The translations under genes were made by a program, and so were the position numbers. A stretch of DNA of 57,759 nt. Source: Chromera velia (taxonomy: Eukaryota; Sar; Chromeraceae). The notes beneath the pieces were generated by a model that had not been told where the DNA came from, did no database searches, and was given only the letters and a program-made list of their open reading frames with translations. Within the stretch, counting starts at the first letter, position 1. Each line of letters opens with the position of its first letter. Shown here piece after piece: positions 34,879 through 45,700 of the stretch. The stretch is taken from assembly GCA_018398765.1 (NCBI GenBank), contig JAHBMJ010005853.1, forward strand, positions 5,254 to 63,012. The letters are read 5' to 3'.

Positions 34879-35727
34879 TTTACGGGCTTAGCTTGGGTTC
34901 TTGAAGTCTTTTTGAGTTTAGGAACTTTCAAGAACGGCCAAAGGCAGAGAAAGAAGAAGAGGGAGTTTGTTCTTCGCTGTTGTTGTGTGCTCTTCAATGC
35001 GAATTCTTCTTCGGGCAAGAGAAGTCTACAGAGCACAGCGAATTGAAGAGGAGCTCTCGTTCGTGTCGGAGATTCGATGAATGATGACCTTTTGGCCTCT
35101 GCTGGGAGCGACCATTCTTTCTCTCGGAATCTCTCCGTTGAGCAAACATGCATTTAATTGCTTACCTGCATGGAACGCATACATGCAAATGCCGACAAAT
35201 GCGAGCCTCTGATGGCCGCGCAGTCCGTGCGTCGTTGAAAGGGCCATGCAGAAAGGCCCCATGCATGCAGTCGAAATTGCATAGCTTTAATTTGCTCTGC
35301 ATGATCGCGATCGAACGCGTACGCTCCGTACTCTCAAATCATTGGATCATGAATTTTCAAGGCACTCACCTATAAGCTAGCGGAGAGTGTATCACTCTCG
35401 AGGCTGTGGGGCATGCTTCAGGGCATGCGTGCTGCCGGGGCCATGCAATGCTCATGCATGCATGCATGCGCATGCATCAACCCCCGAGGCCCTATATAGC
35501 GCCGCGCCGCGGCGCCTCCACCTGCATGAGAATTCAGGGTCACTGGCAAACTTTTCACTCAGAGGCCTTACGTACTCTTGTAATTTTGCCTGCACCGAAT
35601 CTGCACCGACTTTGCTTCATTTTTGTTATGACCAGAACCACGTTGACGAAAGACCATGTGTCGTTCAGTTGCTGTGTGCGTCTTTTTCTAGCTTGTCGTT
35701 TGAAGTAAGCCCTTGCAGCTCGCAAAG
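34879..35727. promoter_or_regulatory. Shared divergent intergenic region of the rhodopsin and MYND/MSS51 genes
   Basis: About 850 bases separate the two start codons. Many CATGCA-type words occur (35145-35155, 35183-35188, 35260-35267), with a dense cluster at 35411-35478. No coding frame is supported. The two genes may be co-regulated from this region, by inference from position only. Confidence 0.5.
35411..35515 (+). promoter_or_regulatory. TGCATGCA cluster, TATA box and GC palindrome upstream of the MYND/MSS51 gene
   Basis: GCATGC occurs at 35411 and 35423. A continuous CATGCATGCATGCATG run followed by GCATGCAT fills 35453-35478. A TATATA box follows at 35493-35498, then a perfect 12-bp palindrome GCGCCGCGGCGC (35504-35515). 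The start codon is about 210 bases further on. TGCATGCA is the documented target of an ApiAP2 factor in Plasmodium, and chromerids encode ApiAP2 proteins. Its use here is inferred. Confidence 0.5.
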
Positions 35728-37116
35728 ATGCAGCCTGCAAAAGGAGACGGCAGTCTCCAACCTCTGATGGGGGATCTTGCTAAGCTGTCCCTCGGCCAGT
35801 CGGACACCAAGCCGCAAGAAAAACCGCGAATCGTTTCCATCAATCCTAGAGTGCAGAGACTCTTACCAGGGGTCGATGTGCAGGCAATGGCTGACAAAGC
35901 AATAGCTGGAGGAGGAGACAACTGGGAATGTATGGCCGTCGTCAGACCCCCTTCGTGGGTCGCCGCCCGCCTTGAGCATCTCCAGTCCCAGGGCCACGCT
36001 CAGCTGCAGACCGTGCAGTTGGACACTGGCGGTCTCTTGAATTTGCTCCCGGTGAAGCGCAAGCTGGCGCACACCGACAAGGAGACGGGACAGCGTGCTT
36101 ATTTTGAGGCCTTGAATGCGTCTCTCGTGTCGTCGGAGGGATCATGTGCCAGGCTATGCGCAGCCTGGAGAAACTTGAGCAAAACGATTTATCTGTTGAG
36201 CAAATCATCCCAGGGGGGTTACTGAAGGTGCACTGCAATTTTGGCTGTGCCCTTCCTCGAATGGCCATGCCGGACTTTGTACTCGACATGGAGAGGAGAC
36301 TGGGAGTGAACAAAGCCAAGGCAGAGATCGTCGTGGTGCCCTACAAGGGCGATGTTCTCTACGTTGCGAACTCTTCCAGTGCTCTGGGTTGCAGTGCCTT
36401 GGGGGATTTTGCAGACGCCATTGACGAGAAAAACCAACGAGAGGTGAGGAACCAATTTATGTACTCCGTTCCCTTCCGAGTGCGTGCCATCAACACCAAC
36501 GGGCCAGTGACCCTGGCGTCCGTCCTCTTGGCTCAGGGAAAGACCCCAGTCGTGTGGGAGCTTTACCCTCTCTTTGGCCAGAATGCGTTCTCCGGGGGGT
36601 GCTCGGAAGCGCAAAACGGTGTGGTGCGGTTCCCCGTGCCGAGGGGGGAACGGCAGGCTGACGAGTGGCTGCGATTGGGATCCAACACAGAGTTCACTGT
36701 GTTCCTTCTCATAGGCAACCCAAGTGCCGATCCAAGCCTTCCCCTGGCTGTGCGCCTGCCCGTGTGCGCGCAGTGCTTTACGGGGCCTCTCCGGAAGGGG
36801 AAGAAAAACAAGAACACGGCGGGATTCGATAGAGTGCCCAACGACCTAAAGTTCGAGAAGTGTGACTGCGGCCTCGTTCAGTACTGCTCTGCTGCCTGCA
36901 GACAACTCCACTCAGAGGTGCACACGGAGATCTGCACAGAGGCCTGCATTCGACAGAGGTTGGATCAAAAGGTGCGCTCGATGGTTGTGTGTACCCATGC
37001 ATGAATGCGTTGGGCTGGATGAAAACGAGCCTGTCTCTCAATGCACGGAGATCATACATGTGTGGAGGATTACGCACGCATGCTTTCTCTCTCTCTCTGT
37101 CTCTCTCTCTCTCTCT

Positions 37117-37151
<35 letters not shown>

Positions 37152-38289
37152 GCTGTCTATCTATCTATCTATCTATCTATCTCTGTTTCTCTCATGCATA
37201 CTCACGACTGCACGCATGACTGCACAAACGCACACTCGCACACACTCACACGCACATACTTACAGACAGACACAGAAAAACCCGTAGATATGTGTGTGAT
37301 TGTCCAGGACTGGGGGGAACAGCGAGGTGCCTCCACTTTTTTTTTCTGCTTGTGGGTGCGTGCGTACATGTGGAAAGGATGCATTCACCCTCCTCTTCTT
37401 CTGTGGGCTTCGTACCTCTCAGCAGAAGTTTCATTTGCCTTTCTGTGCTTGCATGTGTGCATGCGTACTCTGCTTGCGTGTGCGTGCATGATGACCCGAG
37501 CTGACTTTTATCTTTGTCTCCCTGTGTGTCCTGTGAACAGCTTGACTACATACATACATACATACATTCCCACATACAAAGATGTGTGTTGCTTTGAGTT
37601 GCAGGATTGGAGGGATGAGCTGGCGACGCTGCTCCGTGCCGCTCCCCCCCTCTCTGGACCTGCAGAGAGACAACATCGGCTGCTGGACCGACTACTTCTC
37701 CAACCGCAAGGTGCAGCTGTCTCCAGCCGGCTCCCTCCAGGCTACCCTCCTCCTCTCCTTCCCTCTGACCCTTCTCTTTGCAGTCGAGAAGGCGAGAGCT
37801 CTCAACGTTCTTCCTGGCACGTCCCCCCTCCGGATCGATTTGGTGGGTGCCTGGATCCTGGAGGCGCTTGTGTTGGAGCATGGGTGCTTCGCTGAATTGG
37901 CACGCGGCCTGTCTTCCACTGACGTGATTCTCCGACTTGTGGGTCCGGAGCTGCAGGTAGGCACAAGTGGCTAGACAAGGAAATGGGGGAGGCAGCGAAT
38001 CAAGAGAACAAAAAGAGAGGAGTTCGACAAAGAAGCGAAACTTTATAGTATCTTCCTGTGTACTTCAGAGACAGGCAAGCGACGTCGAATGGGGCAGGGA
38101 TGCGTGTAGGCATAAAATGGTTGTGAGGGCACACACACGGCAAGAAAGAATAAACAGACATTCACTGTGATCTGCTGAACTTCGGAGACACACGCACACA
38201 CACACACACACACACAAAGAGAGAGAGAGAGAGAGAGAGAGAGATACAGAAAGATAGATAGATAGAGAGGGAGAGAGAGAGAGAGAGAG

Positions 38290-38322
<33 letters not shown>

Positions 38323-39354
38323 AAGAGAGAAAGAAAGAGAGAAAGAGAGAAGGAAAGAGAGAAAGAGAGAAAGAAAGAGAGAAAGAGAGAAAGAGAGAAA
38401 GAAAGTGAGAAGGACTAGGATAGGATAGGATAGGATTAATGTTCCGGGTTGCTCGGCGGTCCATTGCCGGGCCTTGACTTGCACGATCTACGCAAGTGGT
38501 CACGACATGCTTCTGTTCTTTAGAAGTGACGGGTGTCTTTTGACTTGTGCTTTGGTATACAGTGAGTTAGGTTTGTTCTGTTTACTGTCTGTCCAAATTG
38601 TTCGCCTCCTTCGGGTGAATCTGGCACTACATCATGGCACTTGAGAGAGAGAGAGAGAGAGAAAGAAAGAAAGAAAGAAAGACAGAAAGAGAGGAAGATG
38701 GATGGAGATACAGGCAGACAGACAAGACTGACGAGGAGGCTTGCATGAAGATGATATGAAGCAAATTTGTGCATGGGCAAGGCTTTTAATTTATCCTCTC
38801 CCCTTTCCTGTCTCTTCTGTGCTCAGGTTGGGGACTTGAAGACGGTCCGGGAGAGGTTGGCAGGTCTGGGAGTGTCCTCTATGCGTCTGTCTGTGCACAA
38901 AAAGACATACCAGGAGGTGCTGGAGAAGACAAACGAGAAGGCCATGCCCCATCTTGTGGTGGCACCAGACGCGGGGATCCGGGAGAGTTGGTTCCCTGCC
39001 CTTCATATGGTCTGTGACAGGGGGGTTCCCCTCATGGCCACGGGGTACGATCTGTGGGACGCTGCAGGCGATCTTGCCTGCTTGTGCGAGAACCTGCCGA
39101 GGAAACCGAAAGTCCTGGCGGACGGTCGGAATCCCTTTTTCGGTCATTTGGGTGATCTGGCAAAGCAGAAGGTGAAGCCGGACTTAGGGCAGCGTGAGAG
39201 TGAGGGGGAGTTGACGCGACTTGTGGGGTCTGGGGGGCTTGCGGGAGTGGAGGAGAAGATCCGGGCCTCCAAAAATTCTGTTGTCACTGCAGGGCTAGCG
39301 AACAGCCACTATTACTTCATTAACGGGTATGAGGGTTCCAAGGAGAATGCGTGA
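35728..39354 (+). CDS. MYND zinc-finger protein with MSS51-type C-terminal domain
   Basis: Three exons: 35728-36971 (donor AAG|GTGCGC), 37605-37956 (acceptor TTGCAG, donor CAG|GTAGGC) and 38827-39354 (acceptor GCTCAG, stop TGA); about 707 residues. The N-terminal 350 residues are soluble and unassigned. A MYND finger follows: C-A-Q-C, then after a Lys-rich insert C-D-C, Q-Y-C-S-A-A-C-R-Q-L-H and H-T-E-I-C. Exons 2-3 form the MSS51 C-terminal domain: CWTDYFSNR, LSFPLTLLFAVE, IDLVGAW, ILRLVGPELQ, HLVVAPDAGI, and GVPLMATGYDLWDA. In yeast Mss51 acts in mitochondrial COX1 translation. Relatives elsewhere have varied or unknown roles, so function is not fixed. Exon 1 has one base too few (frame break near 36140-36146, TCGGAGGGATCATG). 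Exon 2 has one too many, most likely in the C run around 37641-37651. Exon lengths (1244 and 352) fit exactly one indel each, so sequencing errors are likely. The introns hold CT/CA, CTAT and GA/GAAA arrays. Confidence 0.8.
37079..37192. repeat. CT, CA and CTAT microsatellites in an intron
   Basis: Three consecutive simple repeats (CT, then CA, then CTAT) lie in the first intron of the MYND/MSS51 gene. Confidence 0.85.
38188..38408. repeat. CA/GA/GAAA microsatellite in an intron
   Basis: A CA run (38188-38215) is followed by GA, GATA and GAAA/GAGA repeats to 38408, in the second intron of the MYND/MSS51 gene. A smaller GA/GAAA array lies at 38644-38690. Spurious open frames cross both on either strand. 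Confidence 0.85.
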
Positions 39355-39359
39355 AGAAC

Positions 39360-39990
39360 AACCCAAACTTGAAGCACTGTGAAGGAAAATCATCATGAAT
39401 GATCTCTTAAATATATACATATCAATCTGCCATGCAGTTGGACAAAAGTAAGACACAGTACATCTATATTGTTTTTCTACTTGTTTTTCGAAGATTTTAG
39501 CTCAAAAGGGAACAACAAAAAGTAGTACCACAAAGACTCTAAGTATAAGACTGACAAATTCAATTAAATATAATTAAAAGAGATTTAGTATGTAGAGCAT
39601 AAAAAAGTTTAAATTTACAAGAAATGCTTAAGAATTTAAATTTAGCAAACAAGGATTGCCAAACAATGCCAGTAACTTGCAGTAACACAAAAATATATGA
39701 TGGAATTAATTTAAAATAAAGCTGAGAATAAAGCAACGAATAGAGGATTTTAAAAGTATAGATTTCAAGAATTGAACTTAGAATTCAAGTTTTTTAAAAA
39801 GTTTGTATATAAGATTATGATTATATTTAATTCGCATACTACTCTAGATACTACTAGTAGCTTAAATCCGATTCATTCACAAATTTGTCGTTGCGTATGT
39901 TTGACTTCGCATATTGATACATGATGGCCTCTTGTCCTTGATGGAGTCTTGCAGAAAGAGCACCTGAACTCTAAAGTGATTGCATGGGCG
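39360..39990. other. AT-rich island downstream of the MYND/MSS51 gene
   Basis: Directly after the stop codon the DNA is AT-rich for about 600 bases with no open frame. It fits the window-wide pattern of AT-rich gene 3' flanks. Confidence 0.55.
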
Positions 39991-41070
39991 AATGAGAAAT
40001 AAATTCGCGCATGGGATGCGAGAGTTCTTCAACCATCTGGATAAAAATCATGCAGCAAGTTGGTGGCTCAGCGAGCACTTCTGCATGCTCATTATACTGC
40101 AGAGTGACTGTCTGCAACCAGCTTCAGGTCTCTTGAGAGATCCATCTCCTTCTCCATGCAGGCTGTCATTGCTCCGAGTCGCACACCTTCCCGAGCATCC
40201 GCACCCTTCTCGGAAAGCATCTACGAGCAGTGCGACCGAGTCCTCAGAGACTTTCCCTCGCCGGTCCATCGATCAGGGCTCAGAGGGGCGCTGCGTCAGG
40301 AACGGGGAGCAACGTATGCGTGCGCCCCACTGTAGTGCCACGGCCGAATGTCCGCAGGGACGGAGAGAGGAGGCCTCAAGGCTTCATGAGTTACGCAGGA
40401 CAAGGGGGTACCAGGCCGAGTTCATGAGGGATGCTGCATGCATGAGGATGCAGGCGTGATGTGAGTGAGAGAGGTCCCCTGTCACTGACCAGCTGTGTTC
40501 GATCTGGGCGTCCTGAGCTGTACACCCAGTATATAGACAGAAAATGTCAGCTCGGCAGGCTGTCTGAAGAGATTTACGTCACAAAGTCGACAGCCATAGA
40601 CTGGCCCTACAATCTTGTTTTCAAAGTTTGGGTCTGTATTGGCGTCTCTGCATGCGTTTTTTTTTTTATCGATACAATGCGCATGTATCGGTATTTTTTC
40701 AAAAAAAAATTACATGCATGCATGCATGTCGCGCAGAATTATATATATACTACATTCAGTCTATATAGCTGCGTCCATGACACACAGATCGACACACCCT
40801 GCATGACCGACTCTGACAGACGGCCGGGGAAATGCCACGTGTTTTCTTTGTGACTCCATATTCCGATTGAATCCTATGCGTGCATACTGCCAGTATACTA
40901 CGGCCAAGACTCACTGGAGGCATTCCGTCCCCCCAAGCGTTCCCAACTCACCGATCGCGGTCGAGGCTCCCTCCTAACAGATTCAATCATTTGGGACTTC
41001 ATTTGTTCAAAACGCGTGAATCTCGACTCTGATTGAACTAAGCGAAGGACTCACCCCGAGAGAGCACACA
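39991..41070. other. Intergenic region upstream of the secreted Cys-rich gene
   Basis: The frames at 39980-40459 lack any recognisable domain and are not claimed. The right part holds the promoter elements listed separately at 40670-40749. A TGCATGCATGAGG motif also lies at 40435-40447. Confidence 0.4.
40670..40749 (+). promoter_or_regulatory. Hairpin, TGCATGCA repeat and TATA tract
   Basis: CGATACA (40670-40676) and TGTATCG (40684-40690) form a perfect stem with a seven-base loop. ATGCATGCATGCATG at about 40714-40728 is followed by TATATATATA at 40741-40750. The start codon at 41071 is about 320 bases downstream. The order (TGCATGCA, then TATA, then gene) is that of the MYND/MSS51 promoter. 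Confidence 0.4.
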
Positions 41071-41572
41071 ATGAAGCTTCTATCTATACGCATTTCCGTC
41101 GCTGGTCTACTCAGCTCATTGCTTCTCTTTGTGTCCACAGAGGCTTCGAATCCTTTGGGCAAGGTAAAAAAAATTCTGCAATCGGCAATTTCATCGGGCA
41201 GCAACAAATGCCGGAAGCACGATTTAATAGGCATGAAAAAGGGCGAGCCGCGGTGGACCAGGAACGTCAAGCTGACAATGACTGTCAAGGAAAGGACCAG
41301 CTGTCTGCGTGCGGACCCCCGGGTATGTACAGGCAGGTATGTTTGATATAGGCAGGTATGTAGACCCTCCTGAGTATCCCCACGACGGAGATGATTCAAA
41401 GGGACAAAACTGCATCTGCATTCCCCACCAAATTTGTGCCCAAGACTCGCAAAGGGGTTGCAAAGGTGTCATAGAAGGTTTTGAATGCAAAGGAGGGTGG
41501 GGCAGCTGCATGATGTACGAGAACAAGGAGTGCGATTGCCAAGAAAATATCCACCCAATGACAGGGTACTAG
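41071..41572 (+). CDS. Small secreted cysteine-rich protein, frameshifted as written
   Basis: ATG at 41071 opens a clear signal peptide (MKLLS, hydrophobic core ISVAGLLSSLLLFVSTEA) and a basic part with two Cys (KCRKHD, RTSCLRADP). The frame then breaks: 41071-41346 stops, while a second frame continues from about 41310 with DIGRYVDPPEYPHDG and a Cys-dense end (NCICIPHQIC, GCKG, FECKGGWGSC, KECDC), stopping at 41572. A one-base indel in the CCCCCGGG run at 41315-41322 would join them into a secreted protein of about 167 residues with roughly eleven Cys in the mature part, which is compatible with disulfide bonding. A microintron cannot be excluded, but none was found with the right phase. No family recognised; the function is unknown. 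Confidence 0.5.
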
Positions 41573-41805
41573 GAATGGTTTTCGGGCCGTCCGAGAAGTC
41601 ACCTAATGAAAATGTTATGAACAGCACTATTCAGAGACGGGAAGAAGTACACACGCAGTGACAGAAACGAATGACATCCTCAGGCTGCCCGAGGCTGTCA
41701 GTGCTTCAAGCGGCTTGAAAAAAGACCTGCTGTTCTTATCAGAAACTTTAAAGCTGTCAGAAAAGCTGACCGTCTGTGAAACAACACGGGAGTCGAACAT
41801 ACTCA

Positions 41806-42560
41806 ATGAGTGAATGAATGAATGAATGAATGAATGAATGAGTGAATGAGTGAGCTCCTAGCCGAGCTCATTTTTTCTCGTTCTTGTACTTATTTGATAT
41901 CGATCAGGTGTGTCACTCTTTATTTGAAAGGAAACTGTATTGTAACCAGCATTCAAAAGGCTTGTTTTTAAAACTGTTTGATACAGTTGAAAGTTCAATT
42001 AAAAGCTATAGAACTTTCATAATACAGTTTTTTTTTGTACATGTCAATTATTACGTTTCCTATTTTTTGAAGTTCCATCATATGTATAATATAAAAAATT
42101 TAATTAACATTAGATTTAACATCCTGGATACCTAGCTAGATACATTTAATTGAAAATAATACTATAGAAATAATATTTCCCCCCCATTTTTTTTGTTCTT
42201 TTTAGTTTTTTTTTACTTTTTTACGTACTCATCATCATCATCATCATCATCGCCTAAACCATGTATTAATTATGGGAAGTGTTACTATACAATCCCTAGC
42301 ACAATCTATTTGCAATTAAATTCAATTGTATAAAAATTAGTGAACGAAGAATCGTCTGACTTTATCTAGGACTTTATAACCCACAATTTTTTTTGAAAAA
42401 TGCTTAACTTAACATCTAGCTTAACATTTACTTTAAAAAATATCAGAGAGATTGTTTGAAACTTTTAACACTAAAACAATGACCAATATTTCACAGTTTT
42501 AAGATAACGACTTGGATAAAGAGACCGATGGCTTGATGATTGATTAGATGTATAATTCAA
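41806..42560. other. GAAT array and AT-rich island between convergent genes
   Basis: A GAAT/GAGT array (41806-41853) is followed by about 650 bases of AT-rich, non-coding DNA. A TCA array at 42229-42252 resembles a LINE-type tail but has no LINE coding sequence beside it. The island separates the convergent ends of the secreted Cys-rich gene (+) and the Ser-rich protein gene (-). Confidence 0.55.
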
Positions 42561-42716
42561 TTTTTAACTTTTAAGAAACAACATGCACACATATTCGATA
42601 CCAGCCTCCTGCCGGCTGAGGTCTCTCTTATAGCAATTTGGTGCAACAACGGCCCATTCCGTCGAAGAGGGCACCTTGAGCTCTCTCTGAGCTCAGCGCT
42701 GATCGAGTCTAAAGAC

Positions 42717-45700
42717 TCATATGAGATCTGGTGGCATTGTTTCAAAAGACAACATGGGAGACCCTGGACGCCCCTCCAGCTTCCCTAGAGACCAATCCGT
42801 CCTTTCAGAGGGGGGCACAGAATCTGTGTTGGTGCCCCTATTCCACTCACTCCCGTCTCCCTCCAAAGCTCTAGAAGTCGGGCGGAGGGGAAGAGAGCTG
42901 CTCGACCCCCTGTGCCCCCCCTGAAGAGTATCAGGACTAGTGCCGGGGCGTGCAGTGCTTCTACTGACCAAGCGTCTCCTAGTGAGACTGTGCCCAAGAG
43001 ACCCCGCCCCGGCAGTGGAGGGCGGAGATCCTGCTGTCCTGTCTGCATCCACTGAGTGGTGCACGGAATTTCGCAGGGACCTTTGGGATGAGTGGTGATG
43101 GGCCCGTTCGTGGGAATTCAAAACTTCCAGGGAGAGGGAAGAGGAGGCAGCCTCTAGAGGCCAGTCACGGTCGCAATCGGAATCCGAATCAGCGGCCCTG
43201 GAAAGCGGATTTTGCATTTCCATTTCCTCTCTTTGCTCGATGAGTCCTTCTGCCATTCCCTCAAAGTTTGGTTTCGACTCTCCCCTCCCTTGTGGTGCTC
43301 TCTCGATGTCAGGCTGTTCGGTGCACTGACTTGATAAAAGAATGTTCGCGTCTTCCTTTTCTCCGTTCACCACATAGTTGTCCCCTCCTTCTCCCTCATT
43401 TTCCGATTCGTCTGAAGGTCCTTCTGAGAAGGAAAATTCACTCACTGCGCTGGCAGACGATGGAGGGGATGGGATGGGGGAGTGATTGAGTGCCATGTAT
43501 GGCGCAGGGAAGGATTCTCCTCCTCCTCCCGGTATCGCATGACCACCCACATTGGGGGGAATTCTCTCTTCTGCATTTCTACCTGCTCTCTCAACTAAAT
43601 GTTCAGCCTCGTCCTCTCCTTCTGCAGCGCTCCTTCTGTTTGTTTTCTCGATGATGTGCGAACTCTCGGGTGCGCACTCGGAAGCAGCAGCTGTCTGCAG
43701 AAGGTGCTCGGAGGATCGGCCAGACAGAGACACAGGGGCAGAAAAGCGTTGCAGCGAAAATTGCAAAACACTCTTCATATCCGCTCCCTCCCGACTTCTG
43801 TCCATCCTCTGTTTGTGAAGTGAGACCGACTCAGACGAGGAAGAAGAGGCAGACTCGACCTCCTCACTGTCTGACTCTCCGTCTTCTTCTGCTTCTTCTC
43901 TTGAGGAACTGTCTCCCTCAGGGCTCCTTCCTGCAGAGTAGGGAATGTGAACAGAGTGGATCTTCGGGGGCTCGTTTTGCTCCTGTGTCGCCTCTCCTCC
44001 GTTTGACTTTCCATTGCCCTCCATTTCCTCCTCCTCTTCGTTCTCTTCGTCCTCTTCATGCAGGACGCCCAGGGGAGACTGGAAGGCAGAAGAAGCGCCT
44101 CGACTGCCTAGACCAGAGCGCCGTCGGAACTCTGACGACCGCCGCCCTCCTCCTGACAGTTTGTCTTTTGTGTGTCCCAGCGGGAGCTCTTCTCCGCCCC
44201 CCAATCCAAAGTAATTTTGTATCGTCGCACTGCGTCTCATTCTTGCAGACAAATGAAGCTCTCTCAATGCCGCGATATCTGCAGCAAGAGAGTCCGCCTC
44301 TTTTTCCGACGACGCGTCGAGAAGGGGACTTAGAGGGATATTCCCTGCTGCTGCTGTTGTGTTCGCTGCCTCGGATATTGCCGTGACTTGATTTCTCCAT
44401 CCACCCGCCCCCTCTTTCGATCGTTGTCTTCCACCTGCGGCTGCAGTGGAGACGGCTCGTTGGAGGAATCTACTGTTGTCTATTCGTTTCCTCACGTGAT
44501 CAGGCAGGGGACGGGACTTTAATTTTGGGATCATGCCTGTTGCCCTCAAATGGGGTTTCTGAGGGGCCGTCAACTCAGCCTTTATCTGCTCGACCCCGAT
44601 TGTCGTGGATGACCCCAACACGGCACTCCTGTCTATTTTTGGCATCCACTCTTCCGGCGTTAGGGCTCCTGCTGTCATCAGCAGAGGGAAGGTTTTCAAA
44701 AAATCGGAAGAAGAGGAGGATGCCGAATGGGACGGCTGGTTGGCTTGTTGTCTCCGTGTGCGACTATTCGTAGGCCCTCCCTCCTGTTTGATCACATCCC
44801 CTGCCGACTGCGCCTGTCCGAGGGCAGCGGAGGATTCGGCTGGATTGGTGTCGGGAAGGTCTCGGAAGTAGTAGCTTGAGGGGGCTGAACACAGACCTCT
44901 GCAGACAGAGGCGGCGCGCTCCTTTCCGATGGGAAGGGGGCGCGTGCTTCTTGAGGAAGGCTCTTGTTCGTGATCATTTTGGTCGAGTGCGGTTGGCTCG
45001 ACAGGCGCTGAGGGGGCACAGGGGGCAGCGACGGTGGTGCATGTGAGACCTGTCACCCCTGTGCATACACTCAAAGTGTCATCATCCCTTCCATCTTGCA
45101 AGGAGGTCAATTGAGAGAATTCAGTCATTGCATTTTGACAACCATCGACTACAAGGATGCTGCCGCTGTCAGCAAACTCTAGACTGTCATCTTTCCTCTC
45201 TTTCTCTTTCTCCCGTGCTTGACTTTCGTTCTCAGCCCCTGCTTGAGCGGAGCGTGTGAGGGACATCGACAACGACAGAGATCCATGGGATGTCGCGATT
45301 CGTCTCGGTCCTCCGTGAGGCTCTCTCTTCCCTCTGTTGTGTTCCCCCGCTTCTGCAGACTCTGTCTGTCTTTGTGCGCGGTGGGGTCTGATGACTGTCT
45401 GCTGACTGTTCGGACGTCTCCGATTCATCAAATCACGCAACACACGACCGTGGATGCTTTTCATTCCCGGGATGGCACTCGTTTTTGTTCCCCCCGTCTC
45501 TTCATTGTTGTCTACTGACAATTGTACCATGTTCACAGTTGGAGACGCCAATTTCCGTGTGCTATGGGTGATACCCCGAGACACGGGGCGGCTGCAGGCT
45601 GCGGAGGAGGCGGGGGTGCAGAGACCGATTCGAGACCCCCTCCAACTACGTAGAGGTCCCTGGAGAGATGAAGGGTCGGTGGGAGGCAACAGGGGTGAAT

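Noticed and set aside
39980-40459. Plus-strand 159-codon frame
   Set aside because: No domain, and an overlapping second frame is open for part of its length. It lies in intergenic DNA with promoter-like repeats.
41880-42255. AT-rich DNA ending in a TCA array as a second LINE tail
   Set aside because: No LINE coding sequence or recognisable 3' UTR is beside it, and a plain microsatellite is enough to explain it.
43670-44386. Plus-strand 238-codon frame
   Set aside because: It is antisense to the large Ser-rich exon, low complexity, and has no domain.
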